From UBA5336 sp964492485 (lineage in GTDB: Bacteria; Pseudomonadota; Alphaproteobacteria; Caulobacterales; Hyphomonadaceae): a stretch of DNA of 64,000 nucleotides. A model generated the notes under the pieces. The model was given only the letters and a program-made list of their open reading frames with translations. It made no database searches and was not told the origin of the DNA. A program made the translations under genes and the position numbers. The DNA lies in assembly GCA_964492485.1 (NCBI GenBank), contig CAZBKM010000001.1, positions 1 to 64,000 of the forward strand, in the 5' to 3' direction. Of the stretch, positions 26,490 to 34,920 are shown in pieces. Within the stretch, counting starts at the first letter, position 1. Each line of letters opens with the position of its first letter.

Positions 26490-27868
26490 AGTACATCTCC
26501 ACCCGCGGCGGTGCGGCGCCGGTCGGATTTCTGGATGCCTGCCTGGCAGGGCTTGCCCCCGATGGCGGCCTTTACGTGCCCGAACACTGGCCACGGATCG
26601 CACCGGCGCGCGGTGACGAGAGCTATGTGGACGTGGCCACCCGGGTACTCGGCGCCTTTGCCGGAGACGACCTCGATGCGGCGGCCATACGCCTCCTGTG
26701 TGAACGCGCCTATCAGCGCTTTGCCCATCGCAGCATTGCACCCCTTGTCCAGTGGGGTCCGGAGTCCTGGATCCTCGAACTGCACCATGGTCCGACGCTC
26801 GCCTTCAAGGACGTGGCGATGCAGTTCATCGGCGAACTCTATGACCATGCGCTGGCCCTGCGTGGACAGCGGATGAGCATCATCTGCGCCACCAGCGGCG
26901 ATACGGGCGGGGCGGCCGCCGCAGCCTTTGCCGGCTCACGCCGGGTGGGGCTTACCATCCTTCATCCCCACAAGCGGATCTCGCCGGTCCAGCGCCTCTT
27001 CATGACGACAACGGGCGCGGCCAATATCCGGAACCTGGCTTTGGACAGCGATTTCGACACGTGCCAGAGCATCGTGAAGTCGCTGTTCGCCGATGCGGAC
27101 TTCGTTGCGCGGGTCGGCCTCTCGGGCGTGAACTCCATCAACTGGGCACGGATCGCAGCCCAGGCGGTCTATTACGCCACGGCACAGGCCGCGCTCGGTC
27201 CGGATCGGCCGGTCCGTTTCGTCGTGCCGAGCGGAAACATGGGCGATGCGCTCGCCGGCTATGTGGCTGCGCGCTGTGGTCTGCTCGCCGGCTTCGAGGC
27301 GATCTGCGCGGTCAACGACAACCGCGCCCTGGCGGAGATCTTCGAGACCGGACGAATGCGCCGAAGCGAGACCGTTGCCACGCCGAGCCCGGCCATGGAT
27401 ATCACCGTCCCGAGCAATTTCGAACGGGTTCTCTTCGAGGCGTCTGGGCGCGATCCGGCTCTGGTGCGCGATATGTATGCCCGCTTTGCCCAGTCTGGCG
27501 AGGTGCATCTCCCTGACGCCGTGCGCGGTCCATTGGGCTGCATGGGACTTGGCGCCCGCAGCGTCGGCGCGCGCGAGACGCTTGCGGAGATTGACCGCGT
27601 CCGGGCAGAGACCGGCTGGTTGATCTGTCCCCATGCCGCCGTTGGGACACGCGTGGCGCGCGATCTGCCCGTTGACGGGGTCGCCACCGTGGTCCTGGCA
27701 ACGGCCCATGCGGCCAAGTTTCCCGAAACGGTCGAGGAGGCGACGGGGCGGGTGCCGGAGCTTCCGCACCGGTGCAGGCGCGTGGCGGAGGGGCATGAAG
27801 TCTTCGAGCGCCTGCCTGCCGACGAGGCCGTCGTGCGCGAGCGGATCGTGAGCCTGGCGGGCGTTTGA
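26486..27868 (+). CDS. thrC: Threonine synthase
   Basis: 460 residues, PLP-dependent enzyme converting O-phosphohomoserine to threonine. Starts with KYISTRGGAAPVGFLDACLA and carries the PLP lysine in LHHGPTLAFKDVAMQFI (Lys108), the glycine-rich ICATSGDTGGAAAAAF and VPSGNMGDALAGY. GTG start at 26486 preceded by GGGAG and overlapping the SURF1 stop. The frame runs back to 26405 but within SURF1. Placement after the cta genes is common in alphaproteobacteria. Confidence 0.96.
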   Translation: MKYISTRGGAAPVGFLDACLAGLAPDGGLYVPEHWPRIAPARGDESYVDVATRVLGAFAGDDLDAAAIRLLCERAYQRFAHRSIAPLVQWGPESWILELHHGPTLAFKDVAMQFIGELYDHALALRGQRMSIICATSGDTGGAAAAAFAGSRRVGLTILHPHKRISPVQRLFMTTTGAANIRNLALDSDFDTCQSIVKSLFADADFVARVGLSGVNSINWARIAAQAVYYATAQAALGPDRPVRFVVPSGNMGDALAGYVAARCGLLAGFEAICAVNDNRALAEIFETGRMRRSETVATPSPAMDITVPSNFERVLFEASGRDPALVRDMYARFAQSGEVHLPDAVRGPLGCMGLGARSVGARETLAEIDRVRAETGWLICPHAAVGTRVARDLPVDGVATVVLATAHAAKFPETVEEATGRVPELPHRCRRVAEGHEVFERLPADEAVVRERIVSLAGV

Positions 27869-27871
27869 GCC

Positions 27872-28438
27872 ATGACGTTGGTGTCGCCCGATGTCCGCGA
27901 GACCCGGGTCCAGTCGCGTCGGCTCGTCCTGCGGCCACCGCGCCGGGGGGATTACGCTGCCTGGGCGAAGCTTCGAGAAAGTGACCGGGCCCGGCTCGAA
28001 CCTGTGGAGCCGCTCTGGCCTGCGGATGCGCTCAGCCGTGAGGATTGGGACCGGCGCCTGCGAGCCTGGCAGACAGGCTGGCGGAACGACCGGGCTTATG
28101 TCTTCCTGATCTATGCGCTGCGTGGCGGGGCCTTACAGGGCGGGGTCTCCCTGACCCATGTCCGGCGGGGACCCTCGCAGGCGGCTTCGCTGGGCTATTG
28201 GCTCGGCGAGGATGCCGAAGGACAGGGCCTGATGACCGAGGCGGTCGAGACTCTGTGCGTCTGGGCGCGCGACGCCCTCGGACTGGCGCGGGTGGAAGCG
28301 GCGACTCTGCCCGACAATGTGCGTTCCCAGGGCGTCCTGCGCCGGGCGGGTTTCGAGCGGGAGGGTTATGCCAGGGCCTATCTCGAGATTGCCGGCCGGC
28401 GCCGCGATCATGTCCTCTACGGACGACCACTGGAGTAG
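27872..28438 (+). CDS. RimJ-like GNAT N-acetyltransferase
   Basis: 188 residues. GNAT fold of the RimJ/RimL type: RRLVLRPPRRGDYAAWAKLR at the start, LGYWLGEDAEGQGLMTEAVE as the acetyl-CoA-binding loop region and VEAATLPDNVRSQGVLRRAG FERE at the end. Family members acetylate N-termini of ribosomal proteins or small molecules; the substrate here is unknown. Three bases separate it from thrC and three from the EAL gene, indicating one operon. Confidence 0.9.
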   Translation: MTLVSPDVRETRVQSRRLVLRPPRRGDYAAWAKLRESDRARLEPVEPLWPADALSREDWDRRLRAWQTGWRNDRAYVFLIYALRGGALQGGVSLTHVRRGPSQAASLGYWLGEDAEGQGLMTEAVETLCVWARDALGLARVEAATLPDNVRSQGVLRRAGFEREGYARAYLEIAGRRRDHVLYGRPLE

Positions 28439-28441
28439 ACG

Positions 28442-29500
28442 ATGACGTCGCCTGCACATTCTCATCAGACCTGCGATGGCAACTGGGTCTGGCACCGTGA
28501 TGCCGGGCGCCTGACGCTGGATGTCACGCCAGGTACGCCACTGGCGGATCTGCGGGGTAGCTGGTCGCTCGACGGGCTGGGGGCCATCCTGGACGGGCTG
28601 AGCGCCAGCCGCCTGCACGAGAGTTTCGAGGACAGCGACCGGGTTGCGGTTGCCTGCGATCTGAGGCTTCCCGACGGTCGCAGCCTGCATCTTCTAGGCG
28701 CGTTTACGGAGCCGGCCGAGGCCCGCGGCCTTGTGTTTCTCGACCGACTGGACGGCGAGGAGGCGGCAGAGAGCCGCGAGGTGCCGGGTCCGCGCTTGAG
28801 CCCGGTCTACCAGCCCATACTCAGCCTGCATACGGGGCTGACCGTGGGGTTCGAGGCCTTCGCCCGCTGGGAAGGCGAGGATGGGGGGCAAGCGTCGGCG
28901 CGCCGCTTCGATGATGATGGCCTCGCCAGCAACATGTTGCTGCAATGCGTCGATGCGTTGGCCGAATGGCGTCGTCGCGCCGGACGTCCCGACGTCTTCG
29001 TGCAGGTAAACCTGTCGGGTCGCGACCTCGAGATCGCCGGGCTGGCCGACCTGGTTGCGGCGCTCGTCCAGGGCCACGGCCTGCCGGAGGGCGCCTTGAA
29101 GCTGGAACTGACCGAGCAGGCGCCGCTGCGGGATGCAGCGGCCGCGCTGGACGCGGCCCGTGCGCTGAAGGCCGCGGGGGCCGGACTTGTGCTCGACGAT
29201 TTCGGCACCGGCCACTCCTCCTTCGCCTGGCTGGCAGACCTGCCGGCCGATGGCGTCAAGATCGACCCGACGCTGACGCGGGACCTGGACGACCCGCGCA
29301 GGCGCGCGATTCTGACGAGCGTGGCGACGCTTGCGCGGACCCTGGGCCTGACCTCGACGGCTGAAGGCGTGGAGTCGCTGCAGGCCGCGGAGATCCTGCA
29401 GAGCCTGGGCTTCGATCAGGTCCAGGGCTATGCTTTCGCCCGCCCAATGGGGCGGGCCGATGCGCTGGACTTCCTTCGCCGCGATGGGCGCCCGGTCTGA
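28442..29500 (+). CDS. EAL-domain protein (probable c-di-GMP phosphodiesterase)
   Basis: 352 residues. An N-terminal PAS-like region (about 1-115) is followed by a full EAL domain without GGDEF. The catalytic residues appear kept: GFEAFARW (EAL variant EAF), QVNLSGRDLE, LKLELTEQ, LDDFGTGHSSFAWL, GVKIDP and TAEGVES, with QGYAFARPM at the end. It should hydrolyse c-di-GMP, linking the window to surface attachment and perhaps to the Tad pilus. It is last in the thrC operon; its 3' side is a composite repeat element. No transmembrane segment. Confidence 0.9.
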   Translation: MTSPAHSHQTCDGNWVWHRDAGRLTLDVTPGTPLADLRGSWSLDGLGAILDGLSASRLHESFEDSDRVAVACDLRLPDGRSLHLLGAFTEPAEARGLVFLDRLDGEEAAESREVPGPRLSPVYQPILSLHTGLTVGFEAFARWEGEDGGQASARRFDDDGLASNMLLQCVDALAEWRRRAGRPDVFVQVNLSGRDLEIAGLADLVAALVQGHGLPEGALKLELTEQAPLRDAAAALDAARALKAAGAGLVLDDFGTGHSSFAWLADLPADGVKIDPTLTRDLDDPRRRAILTSVATLARTLGLTSTAEGVESLQAAEILQSLGFDQVQGYAFARPMGRADALDFLRRDGRPV

Positions 29501-29544
29501 GACGTCTTTTCCAGAACAGCATGAAGGCAGCGATGTGAAACGGT

Positions 29545-29653
29545 CTAAAGCATTTTCGAGCGAAGTGGGCACCGGTTCGCGTTAAGAAAATGCTCAAAAA
29601 CAAGAACATAGCGCATCTTCACTGACTCCGATTGACTTGAAGATGCGCTAAAG
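29545..29653 (-). repeat. Dispersed repeat, module B (copy 2)
   Basis: Read on the minus strand this is about 85% identical to 17976-18081. It has the same perfect 12-bp stem (29610-29621 with 29638-29649) and 16-base loop, then the AACGCGAACCGG-type segment and the closing GAAAATGCTTTAG. Nine bases (CTTTAGCGC) are shared with the module A copy that abuts it. Confidence 0.88.
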
Positions 29654-29751
29654 CAACAGCCTTTCGTTTCACTCCAGACTGTCGCTTTACATCATTGTTT
29701 TTGCGCAAGTATCCGTTCGCAAGCGATTCCGTTTGCTCCGAACTTGCTCTA
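29645..29751 (-). repeat. Dispersed repeat, module A (copy 1, fused to module B)
   Basis: On the minus strand it runs TAGAGCAAGTTCGGAGCAAA through CTTTAGCGC, close to 90% identical to 49405-49511. It contains a 13-bp hairpin (29650-29662 with 29676-29688) whose arms differ from the other copy at three positions, all keeping pairing (one G-C to A-U change, two to G-U wobble). Together with module B it makes a full element of about 207 bases with CTAGAG/CTTTAG-like ends. Confidence 0.88.
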
Positions 29752-29839
29752 TCGAGCCCCTCGAAAAGGGCGCTCCACGACCCTGTCCGGCTCTCGGTCA
29801 GGTCTGGACCGTTGCGCCCCGTCGCGGTGTGCCCGGACG

Positions 29840-30403
29840 TCAGGCCCGCCCGGCCATGGATTGCAGGTGTCCGGAACGGATGCCGATAGCGTCCAGGGCG
29901 CGTGACCATTTTGTCGCGTGATCGGTATCGAACAGCAGCGCGGGATCCGGCGTGCCGACCAGCCAGGCATTCTCTCGCAGCTCCATTTCGAGCTGACCGG
30001 GCCCCCAACCGGAATAGCCGAGTGCAAGGAGGCTCTCGCTGGGACCCGATTCCGAGGCCATCGCATGCAGGATGTCACGCGTGGCGGTCAGGCAGACGCC
30101 GTCGGCCACCTCCAGGGTGGCGTCCTCGCAATAGACATCCTCGGAATGGATCACGAAACCCCGGTCCGTCCCCACCGGCCCGCCTTCCAGGACGTCACGG
30201 TCGGGCAACTGGATACTGCAGGGAATATCCAACTGCTCGAACATGTCGGTGAGGCTGAGGCCTTCCATTGGCTTGTTGATCACAAGTCCCATGGCGTATT
30301 CGTCGCTGTGGGCGCAGACGAGAATGACGGAACGTTCGAACCGCTGGTCTCCGATGCTGGGCATCGCAATCAGGAGTTTGCCGGTCAGATCGGTCGGGCT
30401 CAT
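29840..30403 (-). CDS. YqgE/AlgH family protein
   Basis: 187 residues. The family pattern is clear: LTGKLLIAMPSIGDQRFERS, VILVCAHSDEYAMGLVINKP, LEGGPVGTDRGFVIH, LLALGYSGWGPGQLEMELRE and NAWLVGTPDPALLFD. YqgE has a single compact domain of unsettled biochemical role (AlgH was linked to alginate regulation). Its start is preceded by GGAGGAG ten bases away. It is divergent from the peroxiredoxin gene with a 107-base gap. Confidence 0.94.
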   Translation of the reverse strand: MSPTDLTGKLLIAMPSIGDQRFERSVILVCAHSDEYAMGLVINKPMEGLSLTDMFEQLDIPCSIQLPDRDVLEGGPVGTDRGFVIHSEDVYCEDATLEVADGVCLTATRDILHAMASESGPSESLLALGYSGWGPGQLEMELRENAWLVGTPDPALLFDTDHATKWSRALDAIGIRSGHLQSMAGRA

Positions 30404-30510
30404 GGCGATGGATCTCCTCCAGGGAAGGCTCCATCATCCCGCGACTTATGGCAAGGGCCATGGTAGGAAACCTGCAGTCGGCAACCGCCGCCCCAAGGAG
30501 GAGAAAGACC

Positions 30511-30993
30511 ATGGCAATACAGATCGGCGACAGGATCCCCAGCGCAACCTTCATGGAGCCCGGAAAGGACGGGCCGAAGCCGGTGTCCAGCGATGAGGTG
30601 TTCGCGGGCCGGACCGTGGCCCTGTTTGCCGTGCCTGGGGCGTTCACGCCGACATGTTCTGCCCGGCACTTGCCCGGCTTCGTCGAGAAGGCGGGCGATC
30701 TCGCCGCGAAGGGCATCGACGAGATCGTCTGTACCTCGGTGAACGACGTGTTCGTCATGGGGGCCTGGGCCGAACAGGCCGGCGCCAATGGCAAGGTGCG
30801 AATGCTGGCTGACGGAAACGGGACATTCGCCAAGGCCCTGGGGCTCGAACTCGATGCATCAGGTTTCGGAATGGGCAAGCGGTCGCAGCGCTATTCGATG
30901 ATCGTTCGCGACGGCGTGGTCGAGCAGTTGAATGTCGAGGATGGCCCCGAATTCAAGGTGTCCAGTGCCGATTACATGCTGGCCCATCTTTAG
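30511..30993 (+). CDS. Prx5-type peroxiredoxin
   Basis: 160 residues. Thioredoxin-fold peroxidase reducing H2O2 and organic peroxides. Peroxidatic Cys49 lies in VPGAFTPTCSARHLPGF; a second Cys74 (EIVCTSVNDVFVMGAW) is at the position commonly seen in Prx5/hybrid peroxiredoxins. Ends SSADYMLAHL. Strong AAGGAGGAG before ATG 30511. Its TAG stop (30991-30993) coincides with the left end of a dispersed repeat. Confidence 0.94.
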   Translation: MAIQIGDRIPSATFMEPGKDGPKPVSSDEVFAGRTVALFAVPGAFTPTCSARHLPGFVEKAGDLAAKGIDEIVCTSVNDVFVMGAWAEQAGANGKVRMLADGNGTFAKALGLELDASGFGMGKRSQRYSMIVRDGVVEQLNVEDGPEFKVSSADYMLAHL

Positions 30994-31080
30994 AGTCATA
31001 AGACAAGCAAGCTTGGCGCAACCGTATCCGATTGCGAAAGGGTATGTGCGCCAAGACTGGGCTCTGTGACGCTTTCGCCC
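30991..31080 (+). repeat. Dispersed repeat, module A variant (copy 2)
   Basis: Begins TAGAGTCATAAGACAAGC and matches the reverse complement of 40094-40203 over about 75 bases (roughly 65% identity), sharing the distinctive GTCATAAGACAAGC end. The interior forms a long hairpin closed by a perfect 9-bp stem CTTGGCGCA/TGCGCCAAG around 31012-31054. Its TAG is the peroxiredoxin stop codon. The second hairpin of module A is decayed here. Confidence 0.65.
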
Positions 31081-31145
31081 ATGGCGCAAGCGCGTCGCAG
31101 GTCATCACAAGCCGGCCCGGATTGACCACCCCGGGCCGCACCCGC

Positions 31146-31862
31146 CTATTGGGGTGGACAGGCTGGAAGGTCGAGGCCGCTCGGCAGGATCGAGGCCTCG
31201 CTCGCGCAGGCGCCGTCGAAACGGGCACTGTTGTGACCGCTTACCCGGCTGAGGTCTGCCCCTGCCAGACGGGCATCGAGAAAGCTGGCGGCATGGATGT
31301 CGGCGCCAGCCAGGCTGGCCCCGGTCAGGTTCGCGCCGTCAAAGACGCATGAGCGCAGACTGGCCTCGGAAAGCTGCGCGCCGGTCAGGTTGGCAGCGGC
31401 AAAAACAGCGCCCTCGGCCTGGCTGCCCGTGAGATCGGCTCCGGTCAGCGTGGCGCCAATCCAGATGGAGTCCTGCAGCGTCGCCTCGCGCAGGCTGGCT
31501 CCGGTCAGGTTCGCGCCAACGGCACTCGTCTGTCGGAACACCGCGCGGTCGAGCTGCGCATTCGTGAAGTCTGCCTGGGAGAGGGACGCGCCAGACAATA
31601 CAGCGGCCGATGCGCGCGCACCTGTGAACCGTGCGCCGTCTGCCGTCACGCGCGCCAGGTTCGCTCCGGTGAGGTCCGCGCCCTCATAGCTCGCCCCGTC
31701 CAGTTGCCATCCGGCCATTTGCTTGCCTTCCAGCCGGCACTCCTTGCAGGCGCCCTGATAGGCGGGAGACCAGGACACACGGGCAGCCTGTGCCAGGGCA
31801 GGAAGGCTCACCAGGGCGGCGAGCGCCGAAATCGTCAGTGAGCGTGTCAACGTCGAAGCCAT
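31146..31862 (-). CDS. Exported pentapeptide-repeat protein
   Basis: 238 residues. Signal peptide (LTISALAALVSLPALAQA) then ACKECRLEGKQMAGWQLDGA and about 25 A(D/N)LxG-type pentapeptide repeats (for example GADLTGANLARVTADGARFT), ending with a Cys-containing tail (CASEASILPSGLDLPACPPQ). Repeats form a right-handed quadrilateral beta-helix. Unlike Qnr-type gyrase protectors, this one is predicted to be exported; Cys pairs at both ends could cap the helix by disulfides. Function unknown. Confidence 0.87.
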   Translation of the reverse strand: MASTLTRSLTISALAALVSLPALAQAARVSWSPAYQGACKECRLEGKQMAGWQLDGASYEGADLTGANLARVTADGARFTGARASAAVLSGASLSQADFTNAQLDRAVFRQTSAVGANLTGASLREATLQDSIWIGATLTGADLTGSQAEGAVFAAANLTGAQLSEASLRSCVFDGANLTGASLAGADIHAASFLDARLAGADLSRVSGHNSARFDGACASEASILPSGLDLPACPPQ

Positions 31863-31961
31863 GGTGTGGAAATACCAAGAGACCGGGGCCGGTCGATACT
31901 GAATTCCCTGTCATGACTGCCTGACGCAGCGTCAGCGTTGCCCGATTGCATCACCGGTGCA

Positions 31962-34331
31962 TCAGGACCGCCCATGCTGCAGGCCCACCTGACCGCATGT
32001 GTCGCAGACAAGCTCATCGCCTGCGCCGGGTGCATGAAGCGTGTAGCTGCCGCAATGGGGGCAGGGTTCACCGAGATAGTCGGGATCGGGCAGGGCGTCG
32101 GCCAGCCGGGCGCCCGGTGTGTCCTCCTCGGACGCACCGGAGGCGTCGGCGTCGGGCGCGTCGCCAGGGTCGGCGCCTGGACGGCGCTTGTCGAGGATCA
32201 CGATGTTGTCCGGCAACTGACCGCGGGAGAAGCCGCGCGAGATGAGCTGAGCCGCTTCCGGCGTGAAGGGCGCTGGCTGCTTGTCGATGCCGTCGCCCAG
32301 TCCACGGCCGAGCCCGTCATGGGTGGCGTCGCCGATCTCCGCCAGGTCCTCCCGGCCCAGATAGGAGATGGCCAGCTCGCGGAAGAGGTAATCCAGGATT
32401 GATGTCGCCCGCGTGATGCGGTCGTTCCCCGTGACGTCCCCGGCCGGTTCGAACCGGGTAAAGACGAAGGCGTCCACATATTCTTCCAGTGGCACGCCGT
32501 ATTGCAGACCGATCGAGATCGAGATCGCGAAATTGTTCATCAGGGAGCGGAAGGCCGCGCCCTCCTTGTGCATGTCGATGAAGATTTCGCCCAGGGCGCC
32601 ATCGTCGAACTCGCCTGTGTGCAGATAGACCTTGTGACCGCCCACGGCGGCCTTCTGGATGTAGCCCTTTCGGCGGTCTGGAAGGCGGCGACGCAGGCTT
32701 CCCGCCGCCTCGTCTCCCGTTGGCGGCGTCTGGGCGGCCGGGATGTGGCTGGCGCGGTCGCTGGCCGTCTCGTAGAGGTCGGCATGGGCGTCGAGAAGCT
32801 CCTGCGCCAGGGCCTGGGCCCTGTCGAGACGCTCGCGCACCGCACGGTCGGCGGCCGCCCGCTCGCCCTGCAGGCGAAGCGTGTAGGGGGCGTCGCCGAG
32901 CGTGGCGAACAGCGGCCTTGCCTCGGCCGCAGGCAGGCTGAGCGTGGGGGGCACGTCCAAGTGGGGCGCAATGGCTTCAGCCATGGCCGCCTGCGCCTGG
33001 ACACCCGGCGTAAGGGGCAGGCCGGCCTGCTTCATGGCGTCGCGGGCGAGGCGTTCGGGCAGACCGTCCAGCGCCGCCTCCGCAGCGGCGATGTCCCGCC
33101 GGGAGAACCCGATAGCCGAGAGCAGGGCGCGGCCATCGGTGTCGAACGCTTCCGGCGCCAGTTTCAGGTCGTGGCTGATGATCTCGTCCCCGAGAATCCA
33201 GCGGGAGAATGCGGCGCTCAGCGTCAATCCCTCACCGAGCGCGCGGCGCACCTTGTCGATCGCTTCGACAGTGAAGCCCCGTGCGCGCAGCTTTTCCGGC
33301 GAGATTTCAGATGCGGCATCCAGCGCTTGGCCCAGAGACAGCTCATTCAGCAGCGCCGCCAGCCGGTCTGGAGCCACACGCGCCAGCGCCAGTTCCGCCG
33401 AACGCGACAGTCGGTTTCCGCTTTCGGTGTCCAGGGTCAGCGCGGCGGGCGGCGCGAGCCCATCGCTCTCGGCGGCGATCGCATCGCTCGCCCAGGGGCT
33501 GAGCGGCAGGATGGCGAGGTCCGGTCCCGGACGCGGACTGGCGCGACGCGGGGCAAGGCCCAGTCGGCTCGCCGGCGCCTTGGGCAGGCCCGCACCCACG
33601 GCGCCATGGCGCACGGCATGGACCAGGGCGCTGGCCGCGTCCCGACCCGCGTCGCTGTCATAGGCCAATCCGAGCGCCAGGATCGCAGCGCCGATCCCCG
33701 TCACCAGGATCATGCCCCGCTCGCCAAGGCTGGCCGCCAGGGTCGCCGAAGCCTCCAGCAATTCGTCGCCGCGCACGCCGTCCGCGTCAACGAAGGCGGC
33801 GAGGTCCATGACCGCTGCCAAGCGGTCGGGTGCGGGGCCGCAGTCGTCAGACAGCGTCACCTGGCCGCCCTGAGCCAAGAGCGCGGCCACGGCGGCTTCG
33901 TGCGCCAGAGCCGTTGCGGGCATGATCCGCACCTCGAAGGCCCGGTCCGGGAACTGGGTCGCGGCGCCCCGCAAGGCCTCCACTGTCGCCGGCAGGCCAC
34001 CGGGCTGGCGCAGGGCTTCCTCAATGATCGCAGGCGGTACACCGTCGGCAATGGCTTCTGCCAGGTCCGAATTGCGGGGTGCCTCGCCAAGCGCCTCGAT
34101 CTGGTCGGCCAGCGCCAGCCGGCCCGCAGCGTCGAGATGTAGCCGCGCCAGACGGGCGGTGCAGGCATCCAGCGCATCCAGGCCCTGGATCGGCGCCTGG
34201 CCCAGGGGGCCGTCCACCAGCTCGGCCAGCGGCGCAAGTCCCGTCAGCCTCGGCGGAGCGGGAAACGAGGCGCCCTGAGGGTGGGGACGGTCGTTTGCAG
34301 GTTGGTCGCGCCTTGATCGGTCATTGGCCAT
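31962..34331 (-). CDS. TSCPD-domain protein related to the C-terminus of class II (B12) ribonucleotide reductase
   Basis: 789 residues. Residues about 547-680 closely resemble the C-terminal TSCPD region of the large alphaproteobacterial NrdJ: RRRLPDRRKGYIQKAAVGGH, GEIFIDMHKEGAAFRSLMNN FAIS, LQYGVPLEEYVDAFVFTRFE PAG and ATSILDYLFRELAISYLGRE. A zinc-ribbon follows (Cys757, 760, 776, 779), but the very end lacks the SGCS-type tail of NrdJ. Residues 1-546 are Ala-rich helical sequence and contain no recognisable catalytic barrel, radical-site Cys or B12 site. So it is unlikely to reduce ribonucleotides. It may be a regulatory partner or a remnant that has been kept. The N-terminal identity is unresolved. 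Confidence 0.8.
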   Translation of the reverse strand: MANDRSRRDQPANDRPHPQGASFPAPPRLTGLAPLAELVDGPLGQAPIQGLDALDACTARLARLHLDAAGRLALADQIEALGEAPRNSDLAEAIADGVPPAIIEEALRQPGGLPATVEALRGAATQFPDRAFEVRIMPATALAHEAAVAALLAQGGQVTLSDDCGPAPDRLAAVMDLAAFVDADGVRGDELLEASATLAASLGERGMILVTGIGAAILALGLAYDSDAGRDAASALVHAVRHGAVGAGLPKAPASRLGLAPRRASPRPGPDLAILPLSPWASDAIAAESDGLAPPAALTLDTESGNRLSRSAELALARVAPDRLAALLNELSLGQALDAASEISPEKLRARGFTVEAIDKVRRALGEGLTLSAAFSRWILGDEIISHDLKLAPEAFDTDGRALLSAIGFSRRDIAAAEAALDGLPERLARDAMKQAGLPLTPGVQAQAAMAEAIAPHLDVPPTLSLPAAEARPLFATLGDAPYTLRLQGERAAADRAVRERLDRAQALAQELLDAHADLYETASDRASHIPAAQTPPTGDEAAGSLRRRLPDRRKGYIQKAAVGGHKVYLHTGEFDDGALGEIFIDMHKEGAAFRSLMNNFAISISIGLQYGVPLEEYVDAFVFTRFEPAGDVTGNDRITRATSILDYLFRELAISYLGREDLAEIGDATHDGLGRGLGDGIDKQPAPFTPEAAQLISRGFSRGQLPDNIVILDKRRPGADPGDAPDADASGASEEDTPGARLADALPDPDYLGEPCPHCGSYTLHAPGAGDELVCDTCGQVGLQHGRS

Positions 34332-34521
34332 GACAGGTTGCCCCTCCGAATCGAACCTCGTGGATCGTGGTGGGCTTCGGTGACCTGATCAAGCCGGTCG
34401 CGTCGGAGACGCCCCCCGTGCTAGCGCCCCCCTCAGCCCAGGCATTGCGTCGGGGCACGGTCTGGTCTTAAACCAGCAACCGCCATATTCGCGCCATAGC
34501 TGTCAGTCAGGACCTCATCCC

Positions 34522-34920
34522 GTGATCGAGAAACTCTTCACCTGGTGGAATGGCGCCACGATCGGCGCCCTGTTCGATATCCGGCGCCGGTCGCGCTTCG
34601 TCGGTGAGGATGATTACGGCAACCGGTATTATGAGGATCGTGCCAGTTCGCTGGGCTCGAAGACCTATCATCGTCGCTACGTGATCTACCGGGGCGAGGC
34701 GGAAGCCTCGAAAGTGCCCGCTGAATGGCATGGCTGGCTGCACCACACGTTCGACGAACCGCCGACCGAGGCGCCGCTGGCGCGTCGCGCCTGGGAAAAG
34801 GATCACAAGCCCAATCTGACGGGCACGATCTTCGCGACCCGGCCGAAGGGCTCCATTGCGCGGGGCCGTGCCCGCCAGGAGAACGATGCCGATTACGAGG
34901 CCTGGACACCCGATGCGTGA
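34522..34920 (+). CDS. NADH:ubiquinone oxidoreductase NDUFA12-like subunit
   Basis: 132 residues. Matches the NDUFA12/B17.2 accessory subunit of complex I found in alphaproteobacteria and mitochondria: WWNGATIGALFDIRRRSRFV GEDDYGNRYYED, RRYVIYRGEAEASKVPAEWH GWLHH and ending in the KDHKPNLTGT region. It stabilises the matrix arm of complex I. GTG start at 34522. The end overlaps the mlaD start by eight bases. Confidence 0.94.
   Translation: MIEKLFTWWNGATIGALFDIRRRSRFVGEDDYGNRYYEDRASSLGSKTYHRRYVIYRGEAEASKVPAEWHGWLHHTFDEPPTEAPLARRAWEKDHKPNLTGTIFATRPKGSIARGRARQENDADYEAWTPDA

Larger units (their letters stand above)
29501..29839. other. 339-base gap filled mainly by a composite repeat
   Basis: No gene is supported. 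Most of the gap (29545-29751) is the only composite copy of dispersed repeat A+B. The remaining 29752-29839 is ordinary GC-rich sequence before the yqgE stop, where short Pro/Arg-rich frames look like shadows. Confidence 0.65.

Noticed and set aside
24303..26741. 812-residue minus-strand open frame across ctaG, ctaE, SURF1 and thrC
   Set aside because: It is His/Arg/Glu-rich shadow sequence opposite four well-recognised genes, typical of high-GC DNA.
29758..29840. Short frames before yqgE
   Set aside because: Pro/Arg-rich with no start signal; they fall in a gap made mostly of repeat sequence.
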